64,000 nucleotides of DNA, taken from contig NZ_AP014546.1 in assembly GCF_016592555.1 (NCBI RefSeq), forward strand, positions 1,550,001 to 1,614,000, given 5' to 3'. The stretch comes from Neptunomonas japonica JAMM 1380. Its GTDB lineage: Bacteria; Pseudomonadota; Gammaproteobacteria; Pseudomonadales; Balneatricaceae. Positions 1 to 6,695 of the stretch are shown here, piece by piece (position 1 is the stretch's first letter; each line of letters begins with the position of its first letter). The notes under the pieces were generated by a model. It was given only the letters and a program-made list of their open reading frames with translations, was not told the origin of the DNA and ran no database searches. The position numbers and the translations under genes were made by a program.

Positions 1-415
1 GAGGAGTAAGGTTTTGAATAGGGGTGCTTCTTAGTAGCTCAGCAGATCTAATGGCGACTATAGGTTTTAAGGACAAATAAAACATCCAGCGAGCATCCCT
101 AATTTCTTTGGTTGAAAATTCGCCATCTTGTACTTGATACCTAAAAATAAGAGTCATCCCTCCTTCAACGACTTTGGGCGTTTCGCTGTGATCTTCTGTT
201 TGCTCGCCTTCGAAAGCGTTAGTGGAGAAGGAGTAATGCCATTCAAAGAACTCGTCGGTCTTTACCGTTTCGTCATCACCAAGCATTAACTCAATTTTTT
301 CTTCGTAGGTAATGAATCCTTTTTCTTTAGGGGAGTCATCATAGTTATTTAAAAATTGACTGGATTTGATTATTTTAACTAGTTCGATACTAGTGAGTAG
401 TTTTGGTATTTCCAC
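1..415 (-). CDS. SecB-like chaperone, 3' end cut by window edge
   Basis: An open frame runs from a GTG at 415 to position 1 (138 codons, no stop), so the C-terminus is outside the window. The start lies inside the last codons of hicB (26-bp overlap), with GGTGAG just upstream. The visible C-terminal part reads AELLRSTPIQNLTP, which resembles the end of SecB (a hydrophobic helix, then a SRGTFPQLNLAP-type segment). The middle is a beta-rich stretch ending LIFRYQVQDGEF, also SecB-like. Known of the family: SecB-like chaperones encoded beside toxin-antitoxin pairs control folding of the antitoxin. The SecB assignment is my reading by eye; a generic phage protein is the alternative. Confidence 0.5.
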   Translation of the reverse strand, partial: MEIPKLLTSIELVKIIKSSQFLNNYDDSPKEKGFITYEEKIELMLGDDETVKTDEFFEWHYSFSTNAFEGEQTEDHSETPKVVEGGMTLIFRYQVQDGEFSTKEIRDARWMFYLSLKPIVAIRSAELLRSTPIQNLTP

Positions 416-878
416 TTAGCTCACCATTAAATTGATCGATAAAAGGGTTGCCGAGATCGTTATAGTCGACATCAATAGTGTTGCGCTTTTCTTTTGCACT
501 TGCGTTTTCTTGAACGTGCAGATGGATATTGTTAGTAACTGATTTGTCTTCCAGCAAGAAGTCAACAGCGTTAATTAACAGCTGATTAATGCTTATGCCA
601 TCTTGGTGTGCTTTTATAGCAACAGCTCTATGCCTTTCCTGCCCTATGCGAATATTAGTAGTGCCCGATAGCGGCTGGTCTGGTTTTTTATCTATTTCTT
701 CACAGGTAGCCAGATAATCATCAACAGCTTCTTCGAATGCTTTTTGTAGGCCTTTCGGATCATCTGCTTCAAACATTATTAGGTCTTGGATATATAGAAT
801 TTTTCCACAAAGAATATTGTCTTCGCAGTCGATTTCCATTGTGCCAATATAGCCTTTATGTTTTTTTGTTGTATTCAT
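390..878 (-). CDS. hicB: HicB antitoxin with extended C-terminus
   Basis: A 162-aa protein. Residues 1-60 have the partly degraded RNase-H-like HicB fold (start KGYIGTMEID, then the acidic helix AFEEAVDDYL). Residues 70-112 form a ribbon-helix-helix DNA-binding region with TTNIRIGQERHRAVAIKA. HicB binds and neutralises HicA and autorepresses the operon. A further stretch of about 50 residues (113-162), polar and then acidic, follows the DNA-binding domain, where HicB proteins normally stop. Such tails are what chaperone-dependent antitoxins carry, and a SecB-like frame overlaps the 3' end. One base separates it from hicA upstream. Confidence 0.88.
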   Translation of the reverse strand: MNTTKKHKGYIGTMEIDCEDNILCGKILYIQDLIMFEADDPKGLQKAFEEAVDDYLATCEEIDKKPDQPLSGTTNIRIGQERHRAVAIKAHQDGISINQLLINAVDFLLEDKSVTNNIHLHVQENASAKEKRNTIDVDYNDLGNPFIDQFNGELSGNTKTTH

Positions 879-879
879 G

Positions 880-1125
880 CTAAATCCTCTTCATCTCTTT
901 GAGACGCGCGACAATGTTTTTCAAATAGCATCGCTTAACCTCATTCCCTGGGTGTGGAGGGTGTAAAGCAAATATAACCTTGGTTTCAGGGCAAATAAAT
1001 TTTACACCATTACCAGAAGGCTCTTCTTTAAATCCTACGCTTTTCATAAGAGACTGTAGCTCAGTCCAAGTAAAATCTTTCGGTATCTTACAGAGCCGTT
1101 GAATGAGCTTTTCTTTTCTGCTCAT
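880..1125 (-). CDS. hicA: HicA mRNA interferase toxin
   Basis: An 81-aa protein of typical HicA size, first gene of a three-gene minus-strand unit. HicA is a small dsRBD-like ribonuclease that cleaves mRNA when HicB is lost. Seen in the sequence: the helical start SRKEKLIQRLCKIPKDFTWTEL, a GNGVKF strand where the family has its G-S/G-H loop, and the conserved LHPPHPGNEVK segment followed by a final helix. The expected catalytic His of the GSH loop is not obvious here (GNG), so activity is uncertain; a histidine in HPPHPG may matter. Translation is probably coupled to hicB. Confidence 0.85.
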   Translation of the reverse strand: MSRKEKLIQRLCKIPKDFTWTELQSLMKSVGFKEEPSGNGVKFICPETKVIFALHPPHPGNEVKRCYLKNIVARLKEMKRI

Positions 1126-1156
1126 GTTAAGCGTAGTCTCTTTGTTTGATGTTGTA

Positions 1157-1185
1157 ACTATAATTTAGTTGCACAAGTATAACAA
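1157..1185 (-). promoter_or_regulatory. Probable hicAB promoter with overlapping palindrome
   Basis: On the minus strand TTGTTA (1185-1180) and TATAGT (1162-1157) are separated by 17 bp, a good sigma-70 match placed just upstream of hicA. The -10 box lies in an inverted repeat (aacta/tagtt arms, roughly 1157-1171) that could be the HicB autoregulatory operator. Confidence 0.5.
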
Positions 1186-1247
1186 TACTGTACGAAGATA
1201 CATTGTTATTAGTGAAAGCATCCTTGTTCATTGTTCAATCCTATGAT

Positions 1248-1931
1248 TTACAGTAAGTTTCTTTCCACTATAGTCACTGCTTGGCCAATCACTCTTAATT
1301 GGTCAATATTGTGAGATGATACGGTTTCATCACGATAAAGGTTTTTGTCGTCGTTATCGCTACTGATAAGCCAAGATCCATCTAAGCGCTTATTAAACCG
1401 CTTTATTCTTAGGTCGCCATCAAAATCAAACGCAAATATTTTACCGCTAATAGGCTTATGGATCGCAGTATTAATTAACAATAGGTCACCACTCATTAAA
1501 GTAGGCTCCATTGATTCGCCGCGAATAGGCACTATATTGGCTCTTTCCTTATCTACCTGATAGCGCTCAAGCCACGCTCTATCCATAGGCATATACTCCT
1601 TAATTACATCGTCAGTGACATACGAACCAGCGCCAGCCGCTAGGGATGCATCCAGAATAGGTATTTGCACGAACTTTGAAGGCAAGTATGAAATGCTCGC
1701 TTTTTCATTGACTTGGTTCTCTGACTCTAAATTAGCGCCAAAAAGAAGAAAAGAAGCTGACACACCTAAGATTTTTGCTAGTAGGTCGACACGGTGCTGT
1801 CGAGGGGTTGTGCTCGACTCCCATTGCTGGACAGCCTGCGGCGTCACATTCATTTTACGCGCTAGCTCAGATTGAGACATCCTAAGAGATTCGCGCGCTT
1901 CTGTAAGTCGTTCAGAAAAGGTTTTATTCAT
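1248..1931 (-). CDS. CI-like prophage repressor (HTH + S24 peptidase)
   Basis: The master lysogeny repressor. An N-terminal HTH_3 domain lies at about residues 6-60 (SQSELARKMNVTPQAVQQWE). The C-terminal LexA/CI-type S24 domain has a catalytic serine in GESMEPTL (about residue 140) and a lysine in RIKRF (about 177). An Ala-Gly cleavage site lies in SLAAGAGSY (about 97-103), so RecA-stimulated self-cleavage is expected. I place the start at the ATG at 1931 (MNKTFSERL). A frame from 1967 adds 12 residues without family support and would run into the operator palindrome. It is divergent from the cro-like gene across 116 bp. Confidence 0.92.
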   Translation of the reverse strand: MNKTFSERLTEARESLRMSQSELARKMNVTPQAVQQWESSTTPRQHRVDLLAKILGVSASFLLFGANLESENQVNEKASISYLPSKFVQIPILDASLAAGAGSYVTDDVIKEYMPMDRAWLERYQVDKERANIVPIRGESMEPTLMSGDLLLINTAIHKPISGKIFAFDFDGDLRIKRFNKRLDGSWLISSDNDDKNLYRDETVSSHNIDQLRVIGQAVTIVERNLL

Positions 1932-1943
1932 AATCGCAATTAT

Positions 1944-2008
1944 ACAAGCGGCGCTTGTTATTCTCATTTAAAGAAAAACTTGAAAGCCTTAAGTGCTTTC
2001 TGTAAGTT
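1944..2008. promoter_or_regulatory. Candidate repressor operators between cI and cro
   Basis: Two dyads lie in the divergent intergenic space. At 1944-1958 acaagc and gcttgt are separated by ggc. At 1977-2008 nested arms aactt/aagtt and gaaagc/gctttc flank cttaagt. TTGAAA at 1980-1985 could be a -35 box of the rightward promoter. Placement beside a CI/Cro pair makes operator function likely, but binding is inferred only from symmetry. Confidence 0.5.
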
Positions 2009-2047
2009 TGTCTTGTAATTAATGACGAAAATCAGGATGCACACGCA

Positions 2048-2266
2048 ATGAATGCACTCGAACGGGTAATTTCTATTATCGGTAGCCAAACCCGGTTGGC
2101 AGAAAAGCTAAATACAACCCCGCAAGCTGTTCAGCAGTGGGTGGCCAAAGGGCAAGTTCCGGCCCTGCGCGTGATTTCAATTGAAACAGCTGTTGTTGGC
2201 AAAGTAAGTCGTCACGAGCTGAGGCCTGATCTTTACCCTAAAGAATCACTACCCCAAACCACATAA
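2048..2266 (+). CDS. Cro-like / YdaS-type HTH regulator
   Basis: A 72-aa protein that is almost entirely one helix-turn-helix domain: IIGSQTRLAEKLNTTPQAVQQWVAKG, with the recognition helix at about residues 25-37. Its NTTPQAVQQW helix closely matches the NVTPQAVQQW helix of the opposing CI-like repressor, as expected of a Cro/CI pair reading the same operators. It is the first gene of the rightward early operon and should favour lytic growth by shutting off the repressor gene. Confidence 0.8.
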   Translation: MNALERVISIIGSQTRLAEKLNTTPQAVQQWVAKGQVPALRVISIETAVVGKVSRHELRPDLYPKESLPQTT

Positions 2267-2337
2267 CCCATTATCCATATTTTAAGTCGTTTTTTTATAC
2301 AACGTGTTTCATGTGAATTTATACAGGGGTTAGAAGA

Positions 2338-2940
2338 GTGAAGGCATTAGATGCATTAAAGCCCAGAGGCGCTAAAACCAAAGCATTATTAGCTGAACTT
2401 CAGAGTGCAGACCTATCTGTTGAGGCCGCTCATGCGCTCGATCTAATCCTTAATGTGCCGCATTTTGTTGTTGAGTGCTTTTATCCATCAGCAGCTGGTG
2501 GCTCTTTGAATTGTATAGAGCCAACCGACAGTTTTGAGCGAATCGTCATAGCGGCTAAAGAAAACAATGTTACTGCGTTGATCGGGGAGCATGTTCGTTT
2601 ATCCGCTATTAAGCGCAAGACTGAGCAGCGGGCAACAGGGTTTGAGTGTATTGCTTTTGAGCCTTCAAATAAAAAACAGGAAGAGCGGCAGAGCAGAGAG
2701 CGCACTTTTGATGACAAGCTAAAAGCGGCGCTCGGTGTTGCTGTTTATGGTGCTGAAGGCGTGGGATTTCCTATTCTATTTGATTTGATGTGGCCCGCTG
2801 AAGAGTTCTTTATTTACGACGTTAAGCATGAGGCATATCGCTTTCTGACAGATGCCCTTGATCAAGCGCTTCGTACAGCGCCTCATCACGATCTTGGCCT
2901 GATTTTCCAAGCCTCAGTTGCTCGTATGGAGGACGTTTAA
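2338..2940 (+). CDS. Uncharacterised early prophage protein
   Basis: A 200-aa protein starting at GTG 2338. I recognise no family. It has a Lys-rich start (VKALDALKPRGAK), a helical N-terminal half, a charged hinge at about residues 113-128 (NKKQEERQSRERTFDD), and a C-terminal part with aromatic clusters (FFIYDVKHEAYRFL). No signal peptide, membrane helix or metal motif is seen. Its place after cro in the early operon suggests a regulatory or host-takeover role, which is only inferred. The last 119 bp overlap a convergent minus-strand frame. Confidence 0.6.
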   Translation: MKALDALKPRGAKTKALLAELQSADLSVEAAHALDLILNVPHFVVECFYPSAAGGSLNCIEPTDSFERIVIAAKENNVTALIGEHVRLSAIKRKTEQRATGFECIAFEPSNKKQEERQSRERTFDDKLKAALGVAVYGAEGVGFPILFDLMWPAEEFFIYDVKHEAYRFLTDALDQALRTAPHHDLGLIFQASVARMEDV

Positions 2941-3091
2941 GTTGTTTTACTTCGATAACGTAATGCCAAAATCCTGTTTCGAGCTGTATTACATCGCCAG
3001 CTTTAGCTTGGCTCTCGGAGTGGTATTGCTTTGGGTTCATATCCCCTTCCAAGCCAGTGTAATAAAGGTGATATGAGTAGGTTTGTGTCAT
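2822..3091 (-). CDS. Small conserved-looking prophage protein, convergent
   Basis: An 89-aa protein. I use the ATG at 3091 (MTQTYSYHLYY) because GGAG stands about 7 nt upstream on that strand; the longer frame from 3145 lacks such a site. The sequence looks protein-like: KAGDVIQLETGFWHYVIEV followed by LRLGKSGQDRDEALYEALDQ. No function is recognised. It points against the early operon and its 3' end overlaps the 200-aa gene, so it would be a separate, perhaps lysogenically expressed, unit. Random composition cannot be fully excluded. Confidence 0.5.
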   Translation of the reverse strand: MTQTYSYHLYYTGLEGDMNPKQYHSESQAKAGDVIQLETGFWHYVIEVKQLKRPPYEQLRLGKSGQDRDEALYEALDQGHLSESDMPHA

Positions 3092-3169
3092 GTGTAGCTC
3101 CGTTACTTGATGTGTGTAGGAGCGTTGATGGCAGCGGAGTTGCACATTTTTTTAAAACGGGAGAGATAT

Positions 3170-3361
3170 ATGGAAGCTGTTAAAGAGTTGTGGAAGCGCT
3201 GCAAAACATACTTAAAGCAGCTTCTGTGTATTCATAAGTCAGGAAGACCTCACCTAAACGCAGCTACGAAAGTAATCACAATAGAGTGCAATAAGTGCGG
3301 GTATAAGCATTCATTCCCTGTAGGGCGAAAAGCAGTAAAGCATAAAGGCATGTGGGTATAG
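3170..3361 (+). CDS. Small zinc-ribbon-like prophage protein
   Basis: A 63-aa protein from ATG 3170 (MEAVKELWKR), preceded by GGGAGAG at a normal distance; a longer frame from 3107 has no good ribosome site. It contains LLCIH and then IECNKCGYKHSF, a Cys/His set that could bind one zinc ion. Highly basic. Small zinc proteins of this type are common in phage early regions. Function unknown. Confidence 0.5.
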   Translation: MEAVKELWKRCKTYLKQLLCIHKSGRPHLNAATKVITIECNKCGYKHSFPVGRKAVKHKGMWV

Positions 3362-3375
3362 CGTGACATGTCACG
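3362..3375. promoter_or_regulatory. 14-bp perfect palindrome upstream of rha
   Basis: CGTGACATGTCACG is a perfect palindrome directly after the preceding stop codon and 80 bp before the rha start. Its length and symmetry suit a dimeric repressor site. It differs from the cI/cro palindromes, so another regulator would be involved. Confidence 0.4.
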
Positions 3376-3396
3376 ATTTATAAGCAGGCAATAAAA

Positions 3397-3429
3397 AGCC
3401 CGCAAAAAAGTCTTAGAGGACTGCGGGCT
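3397..3429. terminator. Hairpin before rha, terminator-like on the minus strand
   Basis: Arms agcccgca (3397-3404) and tgcgggct (3422-3429) enclose a loop with a secondary gtc/gac pairing. Read on the minus strand, the stem is followed by TTTTTAT, the form of an intrinsic terminator for leftward transcripts. On the plus strand there is no U-tract, so there it would be only a leader hairpin for rha. Confidence 0.45.
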
Positions 3430-3454
3430 AGTAATCGCTAGATTGGAGAAAATT

Positions 3455-4108
3455 ATGAACGAGATGATTATGAATAGCAAATCAGCGTTAACAATGAGCA
3501 GTCTTGAGATATCTCGACTGGTTGAATCTCGCCATGACAATGTAAAAATAGCTATTGATAGGCTGGTTGCTAGAGGCGTAATTCACCAACCTGCAATGCA
3601 GGATGGGATTAAAGCGTCAAATGGGGTAACCACTTCAGAATACCTAGTAAAAAAACGCGATAGCTATGTTGTCGTTGCTCAGCTATCACCTGAGTTTACA
3701 GCTCGGCTGGTGGACCGCTGGCAGGAGCTAGAAGAGCAACTAGCCCCGCAAGTGCCTACTAATTTCGCTACCGCTCTACAGCTAGCAGCAGATCAAGCCA
3801 AACAGTTAGAGCTCGCAGCGCCTAAAGTGGCTTTCGTTGAAAACCTAGTAGAGCGCCATACATTAATGACTGCTACCCAGATCGCGCAAAAGCACGGTAT
3901 GTCAGCAGTAAAGCTTAATCGGCTACTTGATGAGCTGGGTGGCGTTTACTCTAAAAGCGTTAAGCGTGGACGCGCATTCATTCAGTCGTTTATTGATAAC
4001 GGCTACGGTGAGCTTAAGCAGACAGAGCATGGGCACTCTCAGTGCTTGTTTTCAACTGCTGGCGAAGTATGGATTCACTCTAAGCTAGTTAGCGAGGGAG
4101 TCTGTTAA
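3455..4108 (+). CDS. rha: Rha-family antirepressor with KilA-C-like C-terminus
   Basis: A 217-aa protein. Start ATG 3455 has GGAGA 6 nt upstream; the TTG 12 bases earlier has none. Residues about 10-100 are the Rha domain (MSSLEISRLVESRHDNVKIAIDRL, later DSYVVVAQLSPEFTARLVDRWQELE). The C-terminal half (about 115-217) resembles a phage antirepressor KilA-C domain with a helix-turn-helix-like TATQIAQKHGMSAVKLNRLL. Rha proteins modulate the lysogenic switch and host range. TAATG overlap with the replication gene indicates coupled translation. Confidence 0.85.
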   Translation: MNEMIMNSKSALTMSSLEISRLVESRHDNVKIAIDRLVARGVIHQPAMQDGIKASNGVTTSEYLVKKRDSYVVVAQLSPEFTARLVDRWQELEEQLAPQVPTNFATALQLAADQAKQLELAAPKVAFVENLVERHTLMTATQIAQKHGMSAVKLNRLLDELGGVYSKSVKRGRAFIQSFIDNGYGELKQTEHGHSQCLFSTAGEVWIHSKLVSEGVC

Positions 4109-5085
4109 TGAGCCGTACTGCTACTGACTGGGCGTGGTCGCTCAGTATTAAGCCTGCATCATTAAAGCTTTTGCTGCTATCGATGGCTGATAGAGCGGAT
4201 GAGGGGCATTGCTGCTACCCATCTATTGCGCGCTTAGTGAAAGATACCGGGTTAAACAAAAAAACCATCCAGTCGGGTATTTTAAAGCTGGTGGAGATGG
4301 GTATTTTAGAGGATACGGGCGAGCGTAAAGGCCCAACTCAGCGTGTGCGTGTGTTCTGTTTAGAGGGTATTAAGAGCGGGCGCACTAATTACGATGCTAA
4401 ATCTAAAGACCCCAAAAACGGTAACATTAAAAAACAGCTAGATTCATCATCTAATGATACCGAAAATGGTAATGTTCCCGAAATTGGGAATGTTCCCAAA
4501 AACGGTACTTTGAACGATACCGAAAACGGTGTTTTGAATGACCCCGAAAACGGGGTACAGAACCACCCATTAGAACCACCCATAGAATCAACTGCTGCAG
4601 CATGCGTGGGATATGATGAAGCCGCTCCCGGTTCTGATCAAACTCAAAGCACGGTAGTGCTCGCACCCTCGAAATTATTCGACACTTCAACTCCTGATCA
4701 CAAGCAAACTTTCCAGATGCATGTTGATTGGCAGCCAACAGCCAAATTTTCAGAAATGTGCCGATTCAATCAAATCAATCTAGCGTCGATTGATGAAGAT
4801 GAGCAGGGCGATATTTTACGCGAGTTCATCACGTACTGGATAACCAATGGTGACCGCCCAGCTTCTCAGGGGGAATGGGAGCGCCGTTTCATGAACCAGA
4901 TTAAACGCCTTCAAGTACGTAAGTTCGATTCACCTCAGACAATCAGAGCTCAAGTGACGGCTGAAGTTATGGACGTAGGTAACTTGGATTGGATGAAGGG
5001 GAATATTGACCCGCTCAAATCGCCAAAAAACAAGCGAGCTGATGTATCCAGAGCAATCATGAACGTGGGAGATACAGACTGGTGA
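4108..5085 (+). CDS. Replication protein: HTH domain, repeat linker, DnaT-like end
   Basis: A 325-aa protein. Residues 1-95 are a winged helix of the type found in phage O-like replication proteins (YPSIARLVKDTGLNKKTIQSGI). Residues about 100-155 form a repetitive low-complexity linker (NDTENG, NVPKNG and similar). Residues about 205-270 resemble the DnaT DNA-binding domain (FITYWITNGDRPASQGEWERRF), which would recruit the host primosome and helicase. The repeat linker coincides with iteron-like DNA, so, as in lambda O, the origin probably lies inside the gene. The coding sequence overlaps the next gene by GTGA. Confidence 0.82.
   Translation: MSRTATDWAWSLSIKPASLKLLLLSMADRADEGHCCYPSIARLVKDTGLNKKTIQSGILKLVEMGILEDTGERKGPTQRVRVFCLEGIKSGRTNYDAKSKDPKNGNIKKQLDSSSNDTENGNVPEIGNVPKNGTLNDTENGVLNDPENGVQNHPLEPPIESTAAACVGYDEAAPGSDQTQSTVVLAPSKLFDTSTPDHKQTFQMHVDWQPTAKFSEMCRFNQINLASIDEDEQGDILREFITYWITNGDRPASQGEWERRFMNQIKRLQVRKFDSPQTIRAQVTAEVMDVGNLDWMKGNIDPLKSPKNKRADVSRAIMNVGDTDW
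4411..4555. other. Iteron-like repeats, probable phage origin
   Basis: Six related 12-mers begin at 4411, 4459, 4477, 4495, 4519 and 4543, with spacings of 48, 18, 18, 24 and 24 bp. The consensus is about (A/C)CC(G/A)AAAACGG(T/G), each with CCG/CGG-type dyad arms around an A-rich centre. They lie in the linker part of the replication gene, the position of ori lambda in gene O. An AT-rich melting tract is not obvious. Confidence 0.6.
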
Positions 5086-5621
5086 GCATCATGATAGATA
5101 TTTTAAAATCAGTTGAGCGTCTTTGTGATCATTGTGGTACGCCGTTAAAAAGGAAAATTTACAAGGGTGGTAGAGCTGAAGCACTCGCCCCTTTTAAAAA
5201 AAGGAAAACGTGTAGTAGAAAATGCACCGGCTTATTGATGAGCATAAGCGAGAAAAAGAATAACTGTGACCAATGCCATAAGCCGCTTATTAGAAGATCT
5301 TATGCAGATGGGCGGACAGAACCCTCTGCAAATTTTAGGAAAAGGAAGTTCTGTAATAGTGATTGTTACGCCTTATCAATATCAGGCAAGAACCATTGGA
5401 AGCCAAAAAAAGCAGCGCTCAAAACCCCTGTGATTCCGATAGTAATCGCCGCGCCAGATTTGCCGCTTCGTCTAATTCCTAGTGATGCGACACACAAAAA
5501 TGAATGCGGAATATTCAAAAAAGTAGGTAAACGGTGGTTTCGTCACGATGGGTTTGGGTGGGTTGTTTCTAATAACACCAACTCTAAATACAAGATTAAG
5601 CCTATAGGGGAGGTCGCTTAG
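5082..5621 (+). CDS. Protein with two repeated treble-clef zinc motifs
   Basis: A 179-aa protein starting at GTG 5082 (GTGA overlap with the replication gene) or at ATG 5091. Two homologous units are visible: CDHCGTPLKRK...FKKRKTCSRKC at about residues 15-48, and CDQCHKPLIRR...FRKRKFCNSDC at about 62-95. Each has a CxxC and a CxxxC pair that could hold zinc. The C-terminal 70 residues contain a separate, aromatic-rich piece (GKRWFRHDGFGWVV). The duplication within one short gene is clear. The function is unknown, perhaps nucleic-acid binding. Confidence 0.7.
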   Translation: MSIMIDILKSVERLCDHCGTPLKRKIYKGGRAEALAPFKKRKTCSRKCTGLLMSISEKKNNCDQCHKPLIRRSYADGRTEPSANFRKRKFCNSDCYALSISGKNHWKPKKAALKTPVIPIVIAAPDLPLRLIPSDATHKNECGIFKKVGKRWFRHDGFGWVVSNNTNSKYKIKPIGEVA

Positions 5622-5833
5622 TGCAATCCCGCATCGGATCAGCCGTTGAGGCTATTCAAAATATCATAGTTGGTTATACGGTGAATATGCTCGCCAATTT
5701 CGTTATTTTCCCTTTTTTTGGCTGGGATTTATCGCTACAGCAGAACTTAGCGCTGGGCGTTATCTATACCGCGATTTCGTTTGTGCGCAGCTATGCCATT
5801 CGCCGATTTAATAATTGGAACCTAATGCAATGA
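5621..5833 (+). CDS. Small phage inner-membrane protein, DUF7220-like
   Basis: A 70-aa protein, GTG start directly after the preceding stop. Two membrane helices are predicted by eye: NMLANFVIFPFFGW (about 22-36) and NLALGVIYTAISFVRSYAI (about 42-60), with a basic RRFNN tail. This pattern fits short DUF7220-type phage proteins; their function is unknown to me. It overlaps the next gene by ATGA. Confidence 0.65.
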   Translation: MQSRIGSAVEAIQNIIVGYTVNMLANFVIFPFFGWDLSLQQNLALGVIYTAISFVRSYAIRRFNNWNLMQ

Positions 5834-6060
5834 AAGATCCTGAAAAGGTCGTTGAGTACGTACTGACAACACAGCGCGATATTCCTGCTGTTCTGAATAA
5901 GGTCAGGCGCCAGATGGAGCTAGGGCTAAAAGAAGGGCCTTTCGTTGTCCATATAGGCCGTCAAGTTGTTGATGGGTGTCGTTCTGGTGACCATAAAGAC
6001 CACCAGCAGATTAAGGGAGTTTTAGAGCGCATAGCGGCTGAGGTAAACAATGGCAGCTAA
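5830..6060 (+). CDS. Uncharacterised 76-aa early protein
   Basis: I start this at ATG 5830 because it forms an ATGA overlap with the preceding stop. A helical, soluble protein (DPEKVVEYVLTTQRDIPAVLNKVRRQMELGLKEGPFVVHIG). No known family is recognised. The 11-bp overlap with the next gene keeps it in the early operon. Confidence 0.55.
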   Translation: MKDPEKVVEYVLTTQRDIPAVLNKVRRQMELGLKEGPFVVHIGRQVVDGCRSGDHKDHQQIKGVLERIAAEVNNGS

Positions 6061-6328
6061 ACAGAAGGCATTCAGAAGCCCTAAGTATTTGAAGTGGGTT
6101 AAGTCTCTTCCTTGCTGCATGTGTGGGGGTAATGCAGACGATGCACATCATATCGTTGGGATTGGTCACTTGGGTGGTATGGGCACTAAAGCCCCTGATA
6201 GCTACACAATGCCTTTGTGCCGCCAGCATCACCAAGAGATCCACCAGCAGTCTGAATTATGGACTGATCAATGGGAGTGGGTAGCCAGAACACAGGCAAG
6301 AGCGATTAGTGAAGGGGTGGAGGTGTGA
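6050..6328 (+). CDS. HNH-type nuclease-like protein (DUF968/Ref-like)
   Basis: A 92-aa protein with CCMCGG at about residues 22-27, DAHHIVGIGHLGGMG at about 32-46, and LCRQHHQEIHQ at about 57-67. This is the Cys/His layout of the short HNH proteins found in the ninB-ninG/rap region of lambdoid phages, often annotated as DUF968 or Ref-like, which act in phage recombination. The paired histidines and the downstream CxxHH support a metal-dependent nuclease fold; activity is inferred. Confidence 0.75.
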   Translation: MAAKQKAFRSPKYLKWVKSLPCCMCGGNADDAHHIVGIGHLGGMGTKAPDSYTMPLCRQHHQEIHQQSELWTDQWEWVARTQARAISEGVEV

Positions 6329-6333
6329 TAGAT

Positions 6334-6411
6334 ATGTGGGCAATTTCCATCTTAAAAATAATTTTAGGGTGTTTAGTATTTAAGCTGCTTTCTAGCGAGG
6401 CTTCGGTATGA
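6334..6411 (+). CDS. 25-aa small membrane peptide
   Basis: MWAISILKIILGCLVFKLLS then five more residues. A GGAGG stands about 10 nt before ATG 6334; an alternative GTG at 6325 overlaps the previous stop. The stop (6409-6411) overlaps the next ATG (6408). The frame fills the gap between two operon genes exactly, and the product would be one transmembrane helix. Confidence 0.5.
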   Translation: MWAISILKIILGCLVFKLLSSEASV

Positions 6412-6695
6412 GCAAGAGAGAGCTGAAGGGTTTTAACATTACAGCGAGCGCAGCAGATTTTAATAAATCGATCAAAGCGGTGGCTTGCGCTTTTCAAGCA
6501 TTAAAAGCGTCAATGGAGGTTGAAATACTCCCTGTTTCAGATGGTCGCCAGCGATGTAAAGCACCAGGGCACCCGACGAGGTTAGCAACCCACTATACCG
6601 AGCATGGGCATTTCTGCCCCGAGTGCGCTCATAGAATTAAGCAACAACACCAATACGGCGGTAAAACGCTTATGAGGAAGATTCAGCATGGCTAA
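6408..6695 (+). CDS. Small early protein with Cys/His zinc motif
   Basis: A 95-aa protein. After a helical N-terminus (SKRELKGFNITASAADFNKSIKAVACAFQALKAS) comes a possible zinc site: RCKAPGH at about residues 49-55 and FCPECAHRI at about 70-78. The start forms ATGA with the 25-aa peptide, and the end overlaps the next gene by 8 bp. Function not recognised. Confidence 0.6.
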   Translation: MSKRELKGFNITASAADFNKSIKAVACAFQALKASMEVEILPVSDGRQRCKAPGHPTRLATHYTEHGHFCPECAHRIKQQHQYGGKTLMRKIQHG

